DNA of 64,000 bases. It comes from DAIDKA01 sp036489445. GTDB lineage: Bacteria; Pseudomonadota; Gammaproteobacteria; Steroidobacterales; Steroidobacteraceae. The notes under the pieces were generated by a model. It searched no databases. It worked only from the letters and a program-made list of their open reading frames with translations, and was not told the DNA's origin. This document shows, one piece after another, positions 52,930 to 63,200 of this stretch (the stretch's first letter is position 1; each line of letters opens with the position of its first letter). The stretch is taken from contig DASXFV010000091.1 of NCBI GenBank assembly GCA_036489445.1, positions 1 to 64,000 of the forward strand, given 5' to 3'. The translations under genes and the position numbers were made by a program.

Positions 52930-52976
52930 GAGCCTCTCCTGCGCCGTCAGGCGTGCGCTGCTCCCACAAGGCTCTC

Positions 52977-55900
52977 ATGTTCGGCCAGAATCCGCGCCTT
53001 ATGCAACGTCCACCGCCGATTCCACTCCCGACAGCTCCGGGCTACGCCCTGAGCCTGGCGCTGGACCCCCAGCTGCCGATCAGCGCGCATGCGGCGGATA
53101 TCGTAGCCGCGCTCACCCGTCATCCGATCCTCATCGTCTGTGGCGCAACCGGCTCCGGCAAGTCTACCCAGCTGCCCAAGCTGTGCCTGGCGGCCGGACG
53201 CGGGACGCACGGCATGATCGGCCACACCCAGCCCCGGCGCATTGCCGCCCGCGCGCTCGCCAACCGGATCGCCGCCGAACTCGGCACTCGAGTAGGCGCC
53301 GCGGTGGGCTGCCAGGTCCGCTTCGATGACCGCACCGGGCCGCAGTGCCGGATCAAGCTCATGACCGACGGCATCCTGCTGCGCCAACTGACTTTTGATG
53401 CTGACCTGGCGGCCTACGACACGCTGATCATCGATGAGGCGCATGAACGCAGCCTCAATGTGGACCTGCTGCTGGGGTCGGTGAAGCGGCTCTGCGCCCG
53501 GCGGCCGGACCTGCGGGTCATCGTCACCTCGGCAACCATCGATACCGAGCGCCTGCGGGAATACTTCGGCGGCGCGCCCGTCATCGATGTGGAGGGCAGC
53601 AGCCATCCGGTGCAAGTGCGTTACCGGCCGCTCGCGGCACCGGACGAGGACGCCGCGGAGCTGTCGTTGCCGGAGGGTATTGTCGAGGCGGTACGCGAGC
53701 TGGCCGCCGCGGACCTGGCGCCACAGGGCGACATTCTGGTGTTCCTGCCGGGTGAGAAGCACATCCGCGAGGCGGCGCTCGCCCTGCAGCGGGCCCAGTT
53801 CCCGCGCCTGGAGGTCATGCCGCTGTTCGCGCGCCTTACCGCGCAGCAGCAGGAGCGGATTTTCGCGGCACATACCACACGCCGGGTCATCCTGGCGACC
53901 AATGTGGCCGAGACCTCGTTGACCGTGCCCCAGGTGCGCCATGTCATCGACAGCGGCCTGGCGCGCATCAGCCGTTATAGCGTCCGCACCAAGGTCCAGA
54001 GGTTGTCCCTGGAACCGGTTTCCCAGGCCAGTGCCAACCAGCGGCGCGGGCGCTGCGGGCGCGAGGCGCCGGGAATCTGCATCCGGCTTTATTCGGAACC
54101 AGACTTCGTGGCGCGTGAGGAGTTCACCCCGCCCGAAATCCTGCGCACTCATCTGGCCAGCGTGTTGCTGCAGATGGCAGCCTCGGGACTGGGCGATCCG
54201 GAGGAGTTTCCGTTTCTGGACGCGCCCGACACCCGGCAGATCAATGACGGCGTGCGCCAGCTGCAGGAACTGGGCGCGATGGATGACCGGCGCCAGATCA
54301 CCCCCCTCGGACGCCGCATCGCCTCACTCCCCTGTGATCCGAAGCTGGGTCGGATGCTGCTGGCCGCCGCCCGGCTGCGCTGCCTGTCCGAGATGCTGAT
54401 CGTCACCGCCTTCCTGGCCGCTCAGGATCCCCGGGAGCGGCCTGCCGAGTCCCAGAGCCAAGCCGATGCCGCGCACGCGAGCTATGCCGATCCGCGCTCG
54501 GATTTTGTGACGGTCCTGAATCTGTGGCAGCGATTTCGCGAGCAGGCGGCGGACCTCGGCGGCTCCGCCCTGCGCAAATGGTGCCGCGAGAATTTCCTGT
54601 CCTTTGTGCGGATGCGCGAGTGGCAGGAGCTTCACTCCCAGCTCGGCGCCGCTGCGGCGGATCTGGACCTGAAGCGCAACCAGGCGTCTGCCACGCCTGC
54701 GGACCTGCACCGCGCCATCTTGTCCGGTCTGCTGGGGTCGATCGGTACGCTCGATGAGAAGCGCGAATTCCTGGGCACGCGCGGCACGCGGTTCGTCATC
54801 GCACCGGGCACACCGCTGGCGGCCAAGCCGCCCAAATGGGTGGTCGCCGCACAGCTGCTGGAGACCACCCGACTGTATGCCCGCATGGTCGGCGCGGTGC
54901 AGCCCGGCTGGATCGAAGGCGTCGCCGGGCACCTGCTGCGCCGCGAATATTCCGATCCGCACTGGGTCAGCTCGCGTGGCCAGGTCAGCGCCTACGAGTC
55001 CGTCACCCTGTATGGCCTGCAGCTGGCCAGCGCCCGGCGCATCAGCTATGGGGCGGTCGCGCCGTTGGCGGCGCATGAAATCTTTGTCCAGGAGGCGCTG
55101 GTCGCCGGCCGCAGCAGCATCAATGCCCCATTCGTCGCGGCCAATCGCGACCTGAAGGCCTACGTCGAGGGGCTGGAAGCCCGGATCCGTCGTCGCGACA
55201 TCCTGGTGGACGAAGCCGCACAAGCCCAGTTCTACGCGCGGCGCATCCCCACGCAGGTGAACTCCGTGGCTGGCTTTGAGAGCTGGTGGCGGGAGGCCGC
55301 CCGCGCGAATCCCGAAGCCCTGCACATGAGCCTGTCCGACCTGTGCCGTCGCGAAGCACCTGAAGCCGGCGGTGAACAGTTTCCGCCGACCATGAATATT
55401 GCCGGCAATGAACTGCCGCTCACCTACGTCTTTGAACCCGGCGCTGCCGCCGACGGCATCACCCTCAACGTGCCCGAACAGTTGCTGGAGGAACTGGACG
55501 CCGAGCAGCTGGCGTGGCTGGTGCCCGGCGCGCGCCAGGAAAAGATCGCCGAACTGCTGCGCTCGCTGCCCAAGGCCATCCGGCGCCAGATCGTGCCCGT
55601 GACCGACCACGCGCGACTGGCACTGGATTCGGTGACCACCGGTCCGCTGCCGCCGTTTCACACCTGGCTGGCCGCCTGGATTACGGCCCGCGCCGGTGCC
55701 CCGGTACCGGCCGCTGACCTCGCCGCGGCGGTGCTGCCCGATCATCTGCGGTTGAATGTCCGGGTGCTCGACAGCACTGCCACGGCTGAGGCAACGCACT
55801 ACCTCGCCGGACAGGAGTTGGCCGCAGGCCGCGACCTGGGGAAATTGCGCCGCCAGGTCCGTGGCATGGGACGCCATTCGGGACTGCCACCGCACAGCTA

Positions 55901-56774
55901 CCGCGGCTGGGACTTCGGGGCACTCCCCGAGATGCGCCCGGTGCAGCGCTCCGGTGTCAGCTTCCAAGTCTGGCCCGCGTTGCGCGATACCGGCACTGCC
56001 GTGACCCTGGTTGAGGCCCTCAGCCGCGCGCAGGCTGAGGATCTGACACGTGCCGGGCTGACGCGCCTCGCCGTGCTGGCGCTGCCACAATTGGCACGGC
56101 ATACCGCCCGGCGCATCGCCGATGAGCATGCGCTGGTGTTGTTGGCACAGGGCCTTGCTCTCTCCCGTCCCTTGGCCGATGCATGTGCCGAGCGCATTTT
56201 CCAGGAGTGTTTCCTTGACCCCGACCATGAGCTGCCCCGGGATGCCCACGCCTTTGCCCAGCGCCTGGATGCACGAGGCGCACAGCTGGATACCATCACC
56301 ACGCGCGTCATCGGCACCCTGCGCAGCATTCTCGAGGAGCGACGGGCCGCGCGCGCGGCATTGGATGCCCTCAAAGGCGCGGGGTTCGACGCCGCGATCG
56401 CCCAGATGCGCGCGCAGCTGAGCGCGCTCTTCGAAGACACCTTCCCGGTAACGCCTGCGCAGCCCTGGTTCAACCAGCTGCCGCGCTACCTGAAGGGCAT
56501 TGCGCGCCGGGCAACGCGGATCAGCACCCACCCGGAGCGCGACGGCGCGCTCGCCGCGCGCATCCGGCCCTTCGCAGAACAGTACCGGCTCATCAGCGAA
56601 CGCGACGTGCCGCTGCCGGCCGTGCCGGCGTTGCGCCAGCTGCGCTGGATGCTCGAGGAATTTCGCGTCTCGCTGTATGCGCAGGAGCTGCGCACCCTGG
56701 TCCCGGTGTCCGAGAAGCGCCTCCAGGAACAGCTCCACCGCATCCTGCATCCGCAACCTGCGCGGCAGCGCTGA
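52977..56774 (+). CDS. hrpA: ATP-dependent RNA helicase HrpA (DEAH box)
   Basis: 1265-residue DEAH-box helicase. Motif I is GATGSGKSTQLPK (about residue 56), followed by TQPRRIAARALA (Ia), DEAHERS (II), TSATID (III), a motif IV region, ATNVAETSLTVP (V) and QRRGRCGR (VI). HA2/ratchet and OB domains follow, then the long C-terminal DUF3418 region typical of HrpA. It unwinds RNA 3'-5' and acts in mRNA processing and ribosome rescue. The start at 52977 is supported by AAGG upstream; an ATG at 53001 is an alternative. Confidence 0.94.
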   Translation: MFGQNPRLMQRPPPIPLPTAPGYALSLALDPQLPISAHAADIVAALTRHPILIVCGATGSGKSTQLPKLCLAAGRGTHGMIGHTQPRRIAARALANRIAAELGTRVGAAVGCQVRFDDRTGPQCRIKLMTDGILLRQLTFDADLAAYDTLIIDEAHERSLNVDLLLGSVKRLCARRPDLRVIVTSATIDTERLREYFGGAPVIDVEGSSHPVQVRYRPLAAPDEDAAELSLPEGIVEAVRELAAADLAPQGDILVFLPGEKHIREAALALQRAQFPRLEVMPLFARLTAQQQERIFAAHTTRRVILATNVAETSLTVPQVRHVIDSGLARISRYSVRTKVQRLSLEPVSQASANQRRGRCGREAPGICIRLYSEPDFVAREEFTPPEILRTHLASVLLQMAASGLGDPEEFPFLDAPDTRQINDGVRQLQELGAMDDRRQITPLGRRIASLPCDPKLGRMLLAAARLRCLSEMLIVTAFLAAQDPRERPAESQSQADAAHASYADPRSDFVTVLNLWQRFREQAADLGGSALRKWCRENFLSFVRMREWQELHSQLGAAAADLDLKRNQASATPADLHRAILSGLLGSIGTLDEKREFLGTRGTRFVIAPGTPLAAKPPKWVVAAQLLETTRLYARMVGAVQPGWIEGVAGHLLRREYSDPHWVSSRGQVSAYESVTLYGLQLASARRISYGAVAPLAAHEIFVQEALVAGRSSINAPFVAANRDLKAYVEGLEARIRRRDILVDEAAQAQFYARRIPTQVNSVAGFESWWREAARANPEALHMSLSDLCRREAPEAGGEQFPPTMNIAGNELPLTYVFEPGAAADGITLNVPEQLLEELDAEQLAWLVPGARQEKIAELLRSLPKAIRRQIVPVTDHARLALDSVTTGPLPPFHTWLAAWITARAGAPVPAADLAAAVLPDHLRLNVRVLDSTATAEATHYLAGQELAAGRDLGKLRRQVRGMGRHSGLPPHSYRGWDFGALPEMRPVQRSGVSFQVWPALRDTGTAVTLVEALSRAQAEDLTRAGLTRLAVLALPQLARHTARRIADEHALVLLAQGLALSRPLADACAERIFQECFLDPDHELPRDAHAFAQRLDARGAQLDTITTRVIGTLRSILEERRAARAALDALKGAGFDAAIAQMRAQLSALFEDTFPVTPAQPWFNQLPRYLKGIARRATRISTHPERDGALAARIRPFAEQYRLISERDVPLPAVPALRQLRWMLEEFRVSLYAQELRTLVPVSEKRLQEQLHRILHPQPARQR

Positions 56775-56849
56775 ACACTTGCCACCTGCGGGCCCGGCGG
56801 TCCAAGCTCATGAGGTGCAATCCTGCCGGCACGATTGAGGGGGGAACTC

Positions 56850-58037
56850 ATGTCAACGGATAGTACGGGGAGCGCGTACCGGCGGCCGCCGGCCCACTTC
56901 GACGCCACACTTGCGGCGGTGGGTCCGGGCACACCTTGCGGGGAACTGCTGCGTCGTTATTGGCAACCGGTCGCGCTGGCGGAGAGCGTCAAGTCAGTGC
57001 CGCGTAAGGTACGGATCCTGGGGGAGGACCTGGTGCTGTTCCGTGACCGCAAGGGCCGCGCGGGACTGCTCTATCCGCGCTGCATGCATCGGGGAACATC
57101 CTTGTACTACGGGCGGGTTGAGCAGGACGGCATCCGCTGCTGTTACCACGGCTGGCTGTTCGATGTGGAGGGTAAGTGCCTGGATCAGCCCTGCGAGCCG
57201 GACCATGGCCGGCACCGCGAGAGTGCGCGCCAGCCCTGGTACCCCGTGCAGGAGCGCTATGGGCTGGTCTTCGCCTACCTCGGACCGCCGCAGAAGCGCC
57301 CGGTGCTGCCGGCATTCGATAATCTCGAAACCTTGGGCCCCGGCGAAACAATGTGGCGCTGCTACGGTGGATTCGGCGCCACGGGTGATGATTCGCTGCA
57401 GGTCGTGCCTTACAGCTGGCTGCATATGAATGACAATGTGATGGACCCGTTTCACGTGCAAGTCCTGCATTCCACCTTCAGCACCGTGCAGTTTGTCTCG
57501 CAATTCGCTGTGATGCCGCAGGTTGATTTCTTCGAAACCGACTCCGGTGTGTGCTACTCCGCGGTACGGCAACTGCCGGACGGGCGCGACGTGGACCGGG
57601 TGTCCTCCTGGCTGATGCCGAACATCATGAGCGTGCCTGATGTGACCCTGAAGGCAGGCCCCGCTGCCGGCATTTCCTGGGTCGTGCCGGTCGACGACAC
57701 GCACTACGTGCAGGCCATGGTGGCCAGGGTGCCCCAGGATGCACCCTTTCGCAGCATGCTCTTCAATGGCAAGACCTGGGGTCAGATGACCGAGGCGGAA
57801 CACCGCAATACACCCGGGGATTATGAGGCCCAGGCCGGCCAGGGCCCGATCACGCTGCATTCCGACGAGCATCTGGTCAGCTCCGATCGCGGTATCATGA
57901 TGGTGCGACGCATGCTGCTGCAGCAGATGGCAGTCGTGGCCGCCGGGGGCGATCCCAGTGGCGTCAGCTTCGACGCCGGAGCCGTACCCGTGAAGGTGCG
58001 CTCCGGGAATTTCTATCGAGCCAGGCAGGCCGGCTGA
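56850..58037 (+). CDS. Rieske (2Fe-2S) aromatic ring-hydroxylating-type oxygenase
   Basis: 395-residue oxygenase alpha subunit. The Rieske cluster ligands appear as C-x-H in CMHRGTS and C-x-x-H in CCYHGW (about residues 80-102). The mononuclear iron site is NDNVMDPFHVQVLH, with His and an N-terminal Asp bridge, and a further Asp ligand is expected downstream. It resembles vanillate/phenoxybenzoate-type dioxygenases or demethylases; the substrate is unknown. GAGGGGGGAA is a strong ribosome-binding site just before the ATG. No reductase or ferredoxin gene is adjacent. Confidence 0.85.
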   Translation: MSTDSTGSAYRRPPAHFDATLAAVGPGTPCGELLRRYWQPVALAESVKSVPRKVRILGEDLVLFRDRKGRAGLLYPRCMHRGTSLYYGRVEQDGIRCCYHGWLFDVEGKCLDQPCEPDHGRHRESARQPWYPVQERYGLVFAYLGPPQKRPVLPAFDNLETLGPGETMWRCYGGFGATGDDSLQVVPYSWLHMNDNVMDPFHVQVLHSTFSTVQFVSQFAVMPQVDFFETDSGVCYSAVRQLPDGRDVDRVSSWLMPNIMSVPDVTLKAGPAAGISWVVPVDDTHYVQAMVARVPQDAPFRSMLFNGKTWGQMTEAEHRNTPGDYEAQAGQGPITLHSDEHLVSSDRGIMMVRRMLLQQMAVVAAGGDPSGVSFDAGAVPVKVRSGNFYRARQAG

Positions 58038-58069
58038 ACGGATCGGCTCCTGAGGACCCAAGGCGGAAC

Positions 58070-58489
58070 ATGTTGCGACTGAGGTTCTATTCTCCCGGAC
58101 AGGGATCGGCGGAGAGCATCGAGCCGGGGGAGTTCTTCCGCCTCATCGGCAGCATGCTGTGCCGTGGTGCGGGTAATGATGCCGTGGCCACCTGGATGTC
58201 CCGCTGGCTGCTGCGCGACGCCGAGTTCACGCGCGCCGAATCCCTGGATCCGGTGGTCATCTATTTCGAGAACAATGCGGGCCTGGCCTCCTGTGCCTAT
58301 GGCCCGTTTGAAGGACTGCATGTCACGGACGGGGCCGCCTGGTCCGGCTCCCGGCAGCTGGCCCGGCTGGATCCGCAGACCCTGCTGTGGCATCCGCCCC
58401 GGGCGCCGGACGGCTGGGCCTCATTGTTGGTGGCTCCGCCGGGCAAGTCCCGATTTGATCTGGCCGGGGATCGGGGCCGGCGCGGCTAG
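58070..58489 (+). CDS. Small protein of unknown function downstream of Rieske oxygenase
   Basis: 139-residue soluble protein, apparently co-transcribed with the oxygenase 33 bases upstream. Visible features are a mixed alpha/beta region, a VVIYFENNAGLASCAYGPFEGLHVTDGAAW core and a basic Gly-rich end (DLAGDRGRRG). It has one Cys near the start (LCRGAG) and one later. I do not recognise the family. A role accessory to the oxygenase is a guess from position only. Confidence 0.6.
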   Translation: MLRLRFYSPGQGSAESIEPGEFFRLIGSMLCRGAGNDAVATWMSRWLLRDAEFTRAESLDPVVIYFENNAGLASCAYGPFEGLHVTDGAAWSGSRQLARLDPQTLLWHPPRAPDGWASLLVAPPGKSRFDLAGDRGRRG

Positions 58490-58832
58490 GACGCAAGAGC
58501 ATAAATCGGGTACGAATCGGGTACGACCCATGCACCCGCACCTGCGCTTCAGCACTGCCCGGTGCAACCGGTGACCTCGGGGCAGCAGTTCGTTAATCCC
58601 GAACATTCTGTTACGCAACCCATGACATCCTGCATGCTAATCTGCGCTTCCTCGAGGCTTGCTGTAATGAGCGTGGGCGGCCTCTGGAGCTGAAACCGAA
58701 TTCCAGTCCGGGTGTCAAACGAGTACGAGAAAACTGAAGATTCACCCGGCCACTTGAGTTGGCAACAACACGTCCGCGTTGCGTGCACCGGCCACCTATC
58801 TGCCGGAAGATTTTTCGACTTGCGGGGAACAT
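58490..58832. other. Intergenic region upstream of mdtABC with tandem 11-bp repeat
   Basis: This 343-base non-coding stretch is the only gap over 300 bases in the window. It holds a perfect tandem repeat of AATCGGGTACG (58504-58514 and 58515-58525). It is otherwise GC-rich without an obvious promoter or terminator I can fix by eye. Reading frames inside it show no protein-like features. The mdtA promoter presumably lies here. Confidence 0.6.
58504..58525 (+). repeat. Tandem 11-bp direct repeat (AATCGGGTACG x2), possible operator
   Basis: Two exact adjacent copies with an 11-bp period, about one helical turn. OmpR-family response regulators commonly bind direct repeats of this spacing, and mdtABC is controlled by the OmpR-family regulator BaeR in E. 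coli. The repeat lies about 310 bases before the mdtA start, so regulation of mdtA is uncertain. Confidence 0.4.
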
Positions 58833-60182
58833 GTGCTGAATAAAATTGAACCGGAGACCGGGGTCTCCTCTAGTGCGCCATGGGCCTTCCTGCGTCGCTA
58901 TCGGCTGCTGATCATCATTGTGATCGTGGTGATCGGCGGCGGCGCCTGGTTCCTGCACCGGACCAAGGAGCAGAACGCGGCCAATGTGCGTCCAGCCTTC
59001 TTCAATCGCGACAATGCCGTGGCGGTTTCCGTGGCTACCGTGCGCACCGGGGATATCACCGTGCGCATTCCCGGCCTGGGCACCGTGACCCCGCTGACGA
59101 CTGTGACCGTGAAGACGCTGGTCACAGGCATCATGCAGAAGGTCAATTTCAAGGAAGGCCAGATGGTCAAGAAGGGCGAACTGCTCGCCGTCGTCGACCC
59201 CCGGCCCTACCAGGCCGCCCTGGCACAAGCCAAGGCGACGTTGGCGCGTGATGAGGCCTCACTGGCCGATGCGCAGCTGGACATGAAGCGCTATGAGGAC
59301 CTGATCAAACAGGACTCCGTCTCGCAGCAGCAGGTCGATACGCAGCGCGCCACCGTGGGTCAGGACGTAGGGACCGTGGCCTCCGACAAGGCTCAGGTGA
59401 AGACCGCGGAACTGAATCTGGCCTACACGGAGATCGACTCCCCCGTCGACGGAAGGGTCGGTCTGCGGCAGGTGGATCCGGGCAACTATGTGACCCCCGG
59501 GGATGCCAACGGCATCGTCGTCGTCACGCAGCTGCATCCCATTTCGGTGCTGTTCACCGTGCCGGAGGACAACGTCCCGGACATCATGCGCCAGATCAAA
59601 GCCGGGGTGTCCCTGGTCGTCGAGGCCAGCGGGCGCGCCAACCTGGAACCGCTGGCGGAAGGCAAGCTGGCGACTACGGACAACCTGATCGATACCACCA
59701 CCGGCACCCTGAAGCTGCGGGCTGATTTCGACAACTCCGATGGGGCCTTGTTTCCTGGACAGTTCGTCAATGTCTCCCTGATTGTCACGACGCTCAAGAA
59801 TCAGATCATCGTGCCGGGGGCGGCAATACGCCGTGGCGCCCCCAACGGTGTGCAAAGTGCCTTCGTGTACCTGGTGAACCCCAACAACACCGTCTCCGTG
59901 CGCCCGGTGGTGCTGGGCGTGGTCGATGGGGAGACCCAGGCGGTCAAATCCGGCATCGAACCCAATGATGTCGTGGTGACCGACGGCGGCGACCGCCTGC
60001 GCGAAGGCGCCGCGGTGCAGCTGCCGGAGGCCACGGCTGCCGAGGTTGCCAAGGCGCGCGTTCAGGCCGAGGCCGAACGCAAGAACGAGCCCAAAGGCCC
60101 TGGCGCCCGCTTCCGCCGCAGAGGTGGCTTCAGACCTCCTGGCGGCGGCAGACCTCCCGGCGGCCCTCCCGGCGGCGCGTGA
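58833..60182 (+). CDS. mdtA: RND efflux periplasmic adaptor MdtA
   Basis: 449-residue membrane-fusion protein. The N-terminal TM segment (about residues 20-41) is followed by barrel-sandwich/lipoyl halves (GQMVKKGELLAVVDPRPYQ and YTEIDSPVDGRVGLRQVDPGNYV), a helical hairpin between them, beta-barrel and membrane-proximal domains, and a Gly/Pro/Arg-rich tail. The GTG at 58833 is taken as the start because GGGGAA lies just upstream; longer starts such as TTG 58779 are possible. It links MdtB/MdtC to an outer-membrane factor, which is not encoded here. Confidence 0.9.
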   Translation: MLNKIEPETGVSSSAPWAFLRRYRLLIIIVIVVIGGGAWFLHRTKEQNAANVRPAFFNRDNAVAVSVATVRTGDITVRIPGLGTVTPLTTVTVKTLVTGIMQKVNFKEGQMVKKGELLAVVDPRPYQAALAQAKATLARDEASLADAQLDMKRYEDLIKQDSVSQQQVDTQRATVGQDVGTVASDKAQVKTAELNLAYTEIDSPVDGRVGLRQVDPGNYVTPGDANGIVVVTQLHPISVLFTVPEDNVPDIMRQIKAGVSLVVEASGRANLEPLAEGKLATTDNLIDTTTGTLKLRADFDNSDGALFPGQFVNVSLIVTTLKNQIIVPGAAIRRGAPNGVQSAFVYLVNPNNTVSVRPVVLGVVDGETQAVKSGIEPNDVVVTDGGDRLREGAAVQLPEATAAEVAKARVQAEAERKNEPKGPGARFRRRGGFRPPGGGRPPGGPPGGA

Positions 60183-60207
60183 GGGTGGCAATTCAACGGG
60201 CCAGAAC

Positions 60208-63200
60208 ATGAATCCCTCACGCATATTCGTCCTGCGGCCGGTGGCCACCACGCTGCTGATGGTCGCCATCCTGATCGTGGGTATGCTCGGCTACACCGAG
60301 TTGCCCCTGGCGGCATTGCCGGAAGTCTCGTATCCGACTATCCAGGTGCAGACCTTCTATCCGGGCGCCAGTCCCGAGGTCATGACCTCGGCGATCACCG
60401 CGCCGCTGGAAAAGCAGTTCGGACAGATGCCGGGTCTCAACCAGATGTCCTCCACCAGCTCCGCTGGTGCTTCGGTCATCACCATGCAGTTCAATCTGGC
60501 ACTGGCGATCGATATCGCCGAGCAGGAGGTTCAGGCCGCCATTAGTGGCGCCCAGAACCTGCTGCCCCAGGACCTGCCCGCGCCCCCCATCTACGCCAAG
60601 GTCAACCCCGCCGATGCACCGGTGCTGACCCTCGGCGTGACCTCCGAGGTGATGCCGCTGACACAGGTGGAGGACATGGCGGACGTGCGCATCGCCGAGA
60701 AGCTCTCGCAGGTGAAGGGTGTGGGCGTGGTCAGCATCAGCGGTGGCCAGCGTCCGGCCGTGCGCGCCGTGGTCAATCCCCGCGCCCTCGCAGCCTACGG
60801 GCTGAACCTGGATGACCTGCGCACCACGATCAGCGTCGCCAACCAGAATGGCCCCAAGGGGACATTCGACGGACCGTCGCGCGCCTACACCATCAATACC
60901 AACGATCAGCTCAGAAGTGCCAAGGAGTACGCCGAGATCGTCATCGCGTACCGCAATGGTGCGCCCGTGCGGCTCAAGGATGTGGCCACGCTCATCGAGG
61001 CTCCCGAGAACACCAAGCTCGGCGCCTGGATGAACACCACCCCGGCTCTCATCATCAATGTGCAGCGCCAACCCGGCGCCAATGTCGTCGATGTGGTCGA
61101 TGAGATCCAGGCAATGCTGCCTGCGCTGAAGGCGACACTGCCTGCAGGCGTGGACGTCCGGGTGCTCACCGACCGCACGACCACGATCCGCGCGTCCATC
61201 AAGGATGTGCAGTTCGAGATGATCCTGGCCGTGATGCTCGTGGTGTTGGTCATCTTCCTGTTCCTGCGCGATCTGCGGGCCACCTTGATTCCCAGCCTCT
61301 CCGTCCCCTTGTCCCTGATCGGCACGTTCGCGGTGATGTACCTGGCAGGCTATAGCCTCAACAACCTGTCGTTGATGGCCCTGACCATTGCCACCGGCTT
61401 CGTCGTCGATGATGCCATCGTGATGATCGAGAACATCTCACGCTACATCGAGGCGGGAGAACCGCCGCTGGATGCGGCGCTCAAGGGCGCCGGCCAGATC
61501 GGCTTCACGATCATCTCGCTGACCGTCTCGCTGCTGGCCGTGCTCATTCCGCTGCTGTTCATGCAGGATGTGGTCGGGCGCCTGTTCCGCGAGTTTGCGG
61601 TGACCCTCGCCGTGACCATCATCATTTCCGCGGTCGTGTCGCTGACCCTGGTCCCGATGCTGTGTGCCTTGCTGCTCAAGCAGCGCGATGCGGGCGACCC
61701 CCATCACGTGGATCGTTCGAAGTGGTTGGACTCCACCATCGTCTGGTATGGACACCGGCTCACCTGGGTGCTGGAACATCAGCGTCTGACCTTGTACGTT
61801 GCGGTGGCCACGCTGGTCGTCACCGCGGGTTTGTACATCCTGATTCCCAAGGGCTTCTTCCCCGATCAGGACACCGGCCTCATCCAGGGCGTATCGGTGG
61901 CGACGGAGTCGATCTCCTATGACGCCATGGCCGATCGCCAGCAGGCGCTGGCCGCCGCAGTGCTCAAGGACCCGGATGTCCAGAGCCTTTCGTCATTCAT
62001 CGGTGTGGACGGCAACAACGTCACACTCAACAGCGGTCGCTTCCTGATCAACCTCAAGCCGCGCGATGAGCGCAGCGCCACCGTCCTCGATGTGATCCAT
62101 CGCCTGCAGCAGGAAACCGCAAGTGTGCCGGGCATCACCCTGTACATGCAGCCCTCGCAGGACCTCTCCCTGGACAACACCGTCAGCCGCACGCAGTACC
62201 AGTTCATACTCGAGAGCGCCAGCGCCGACACTCTGGGCACCTGGACACCCAAGCTCGTGTCGGCGCTGCGCGAGCGGCCCGAGCTGTCCGATGTGGTCAG
62301 CAACCTGGAGGACAATGGGCTGGCGGCGTTCATCACCATCGACCGCGATACGGCGGCGCGGCTGGGCGTGAGCGTGGGTACGGTGGACAACGCGCTATAC
62401 GACGCCTTCGGTCAGCGCATCGTGTCCACCATCTTCACGCAGTCCAACCAGTACCGTGTCATCATCGAGGCTGACCCCAAGGCCTACGCCTCCACTGACT
62501 CCATCCAATCCCTGTACGTGCCATCGGCCGCGGGGGGCCAGATTCCCCTCTCGGCGCTCGCCAAGGTGACCATGGAGGCGAAGCCGCTGCTGATCAATCA
62601 CCTGGCGCAATTCCCTGCGGCCACAGTCTCGTTCAATCTGGCTCCGGGTGCCTCCCTCGGCTCCGCAGTAGATGCGATCGAGAAGGTGGAGCAGTCGCTG
62701 GGGATGCCGACGAGCGTGTCCACGACCTTTGAAGGTGCGGCCCTCGCGTTCCGCAACAACCTGTCCAATGAACTGCTGCTGCTGCTGGCCGCGGTGCTGG
62801 TCATGTATATCGTGCTGGGTGTGCTGTACGAGAGCTTCATCCACCCGGTCACCATCCTGTCGACGCTGCCATCGGCAGGCATCGGCGCGCTGCTGGCGCT
62901 GATCGTCTTCGGCGACGAGCTGACGATCATTGCGCTGATCGGCATCATTCTGCTGATCGGCATCGTCAAGAAGAACGCGATCCTGATGATCGACTTCGCG
63001 ATCGACGCGGAACGCAATCAGGGCATGGATCCGCGGGCCGCCATCTACCAGGCCTGTCTGCTGCGCTTCAGGCCTATCCTGATGACGACGGTCGCCGCCA
63101 TATTCGGCGCATTGCCCCTCATGTTCGGCACCGGCACGGGCTCGGAGCTGCGGCATCCGCTGGGCGTGACCATTGTCGGCGGCCTGCTGGTCAGCCAGGT

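Noticed and set aside
54324..56756. An 810-codon open frame antisense to hrpA
   Set aside because: It is the mirror frame of a GC-rich gene. It has no domain-like motifs and lies wholly inside a well-supported helicase.
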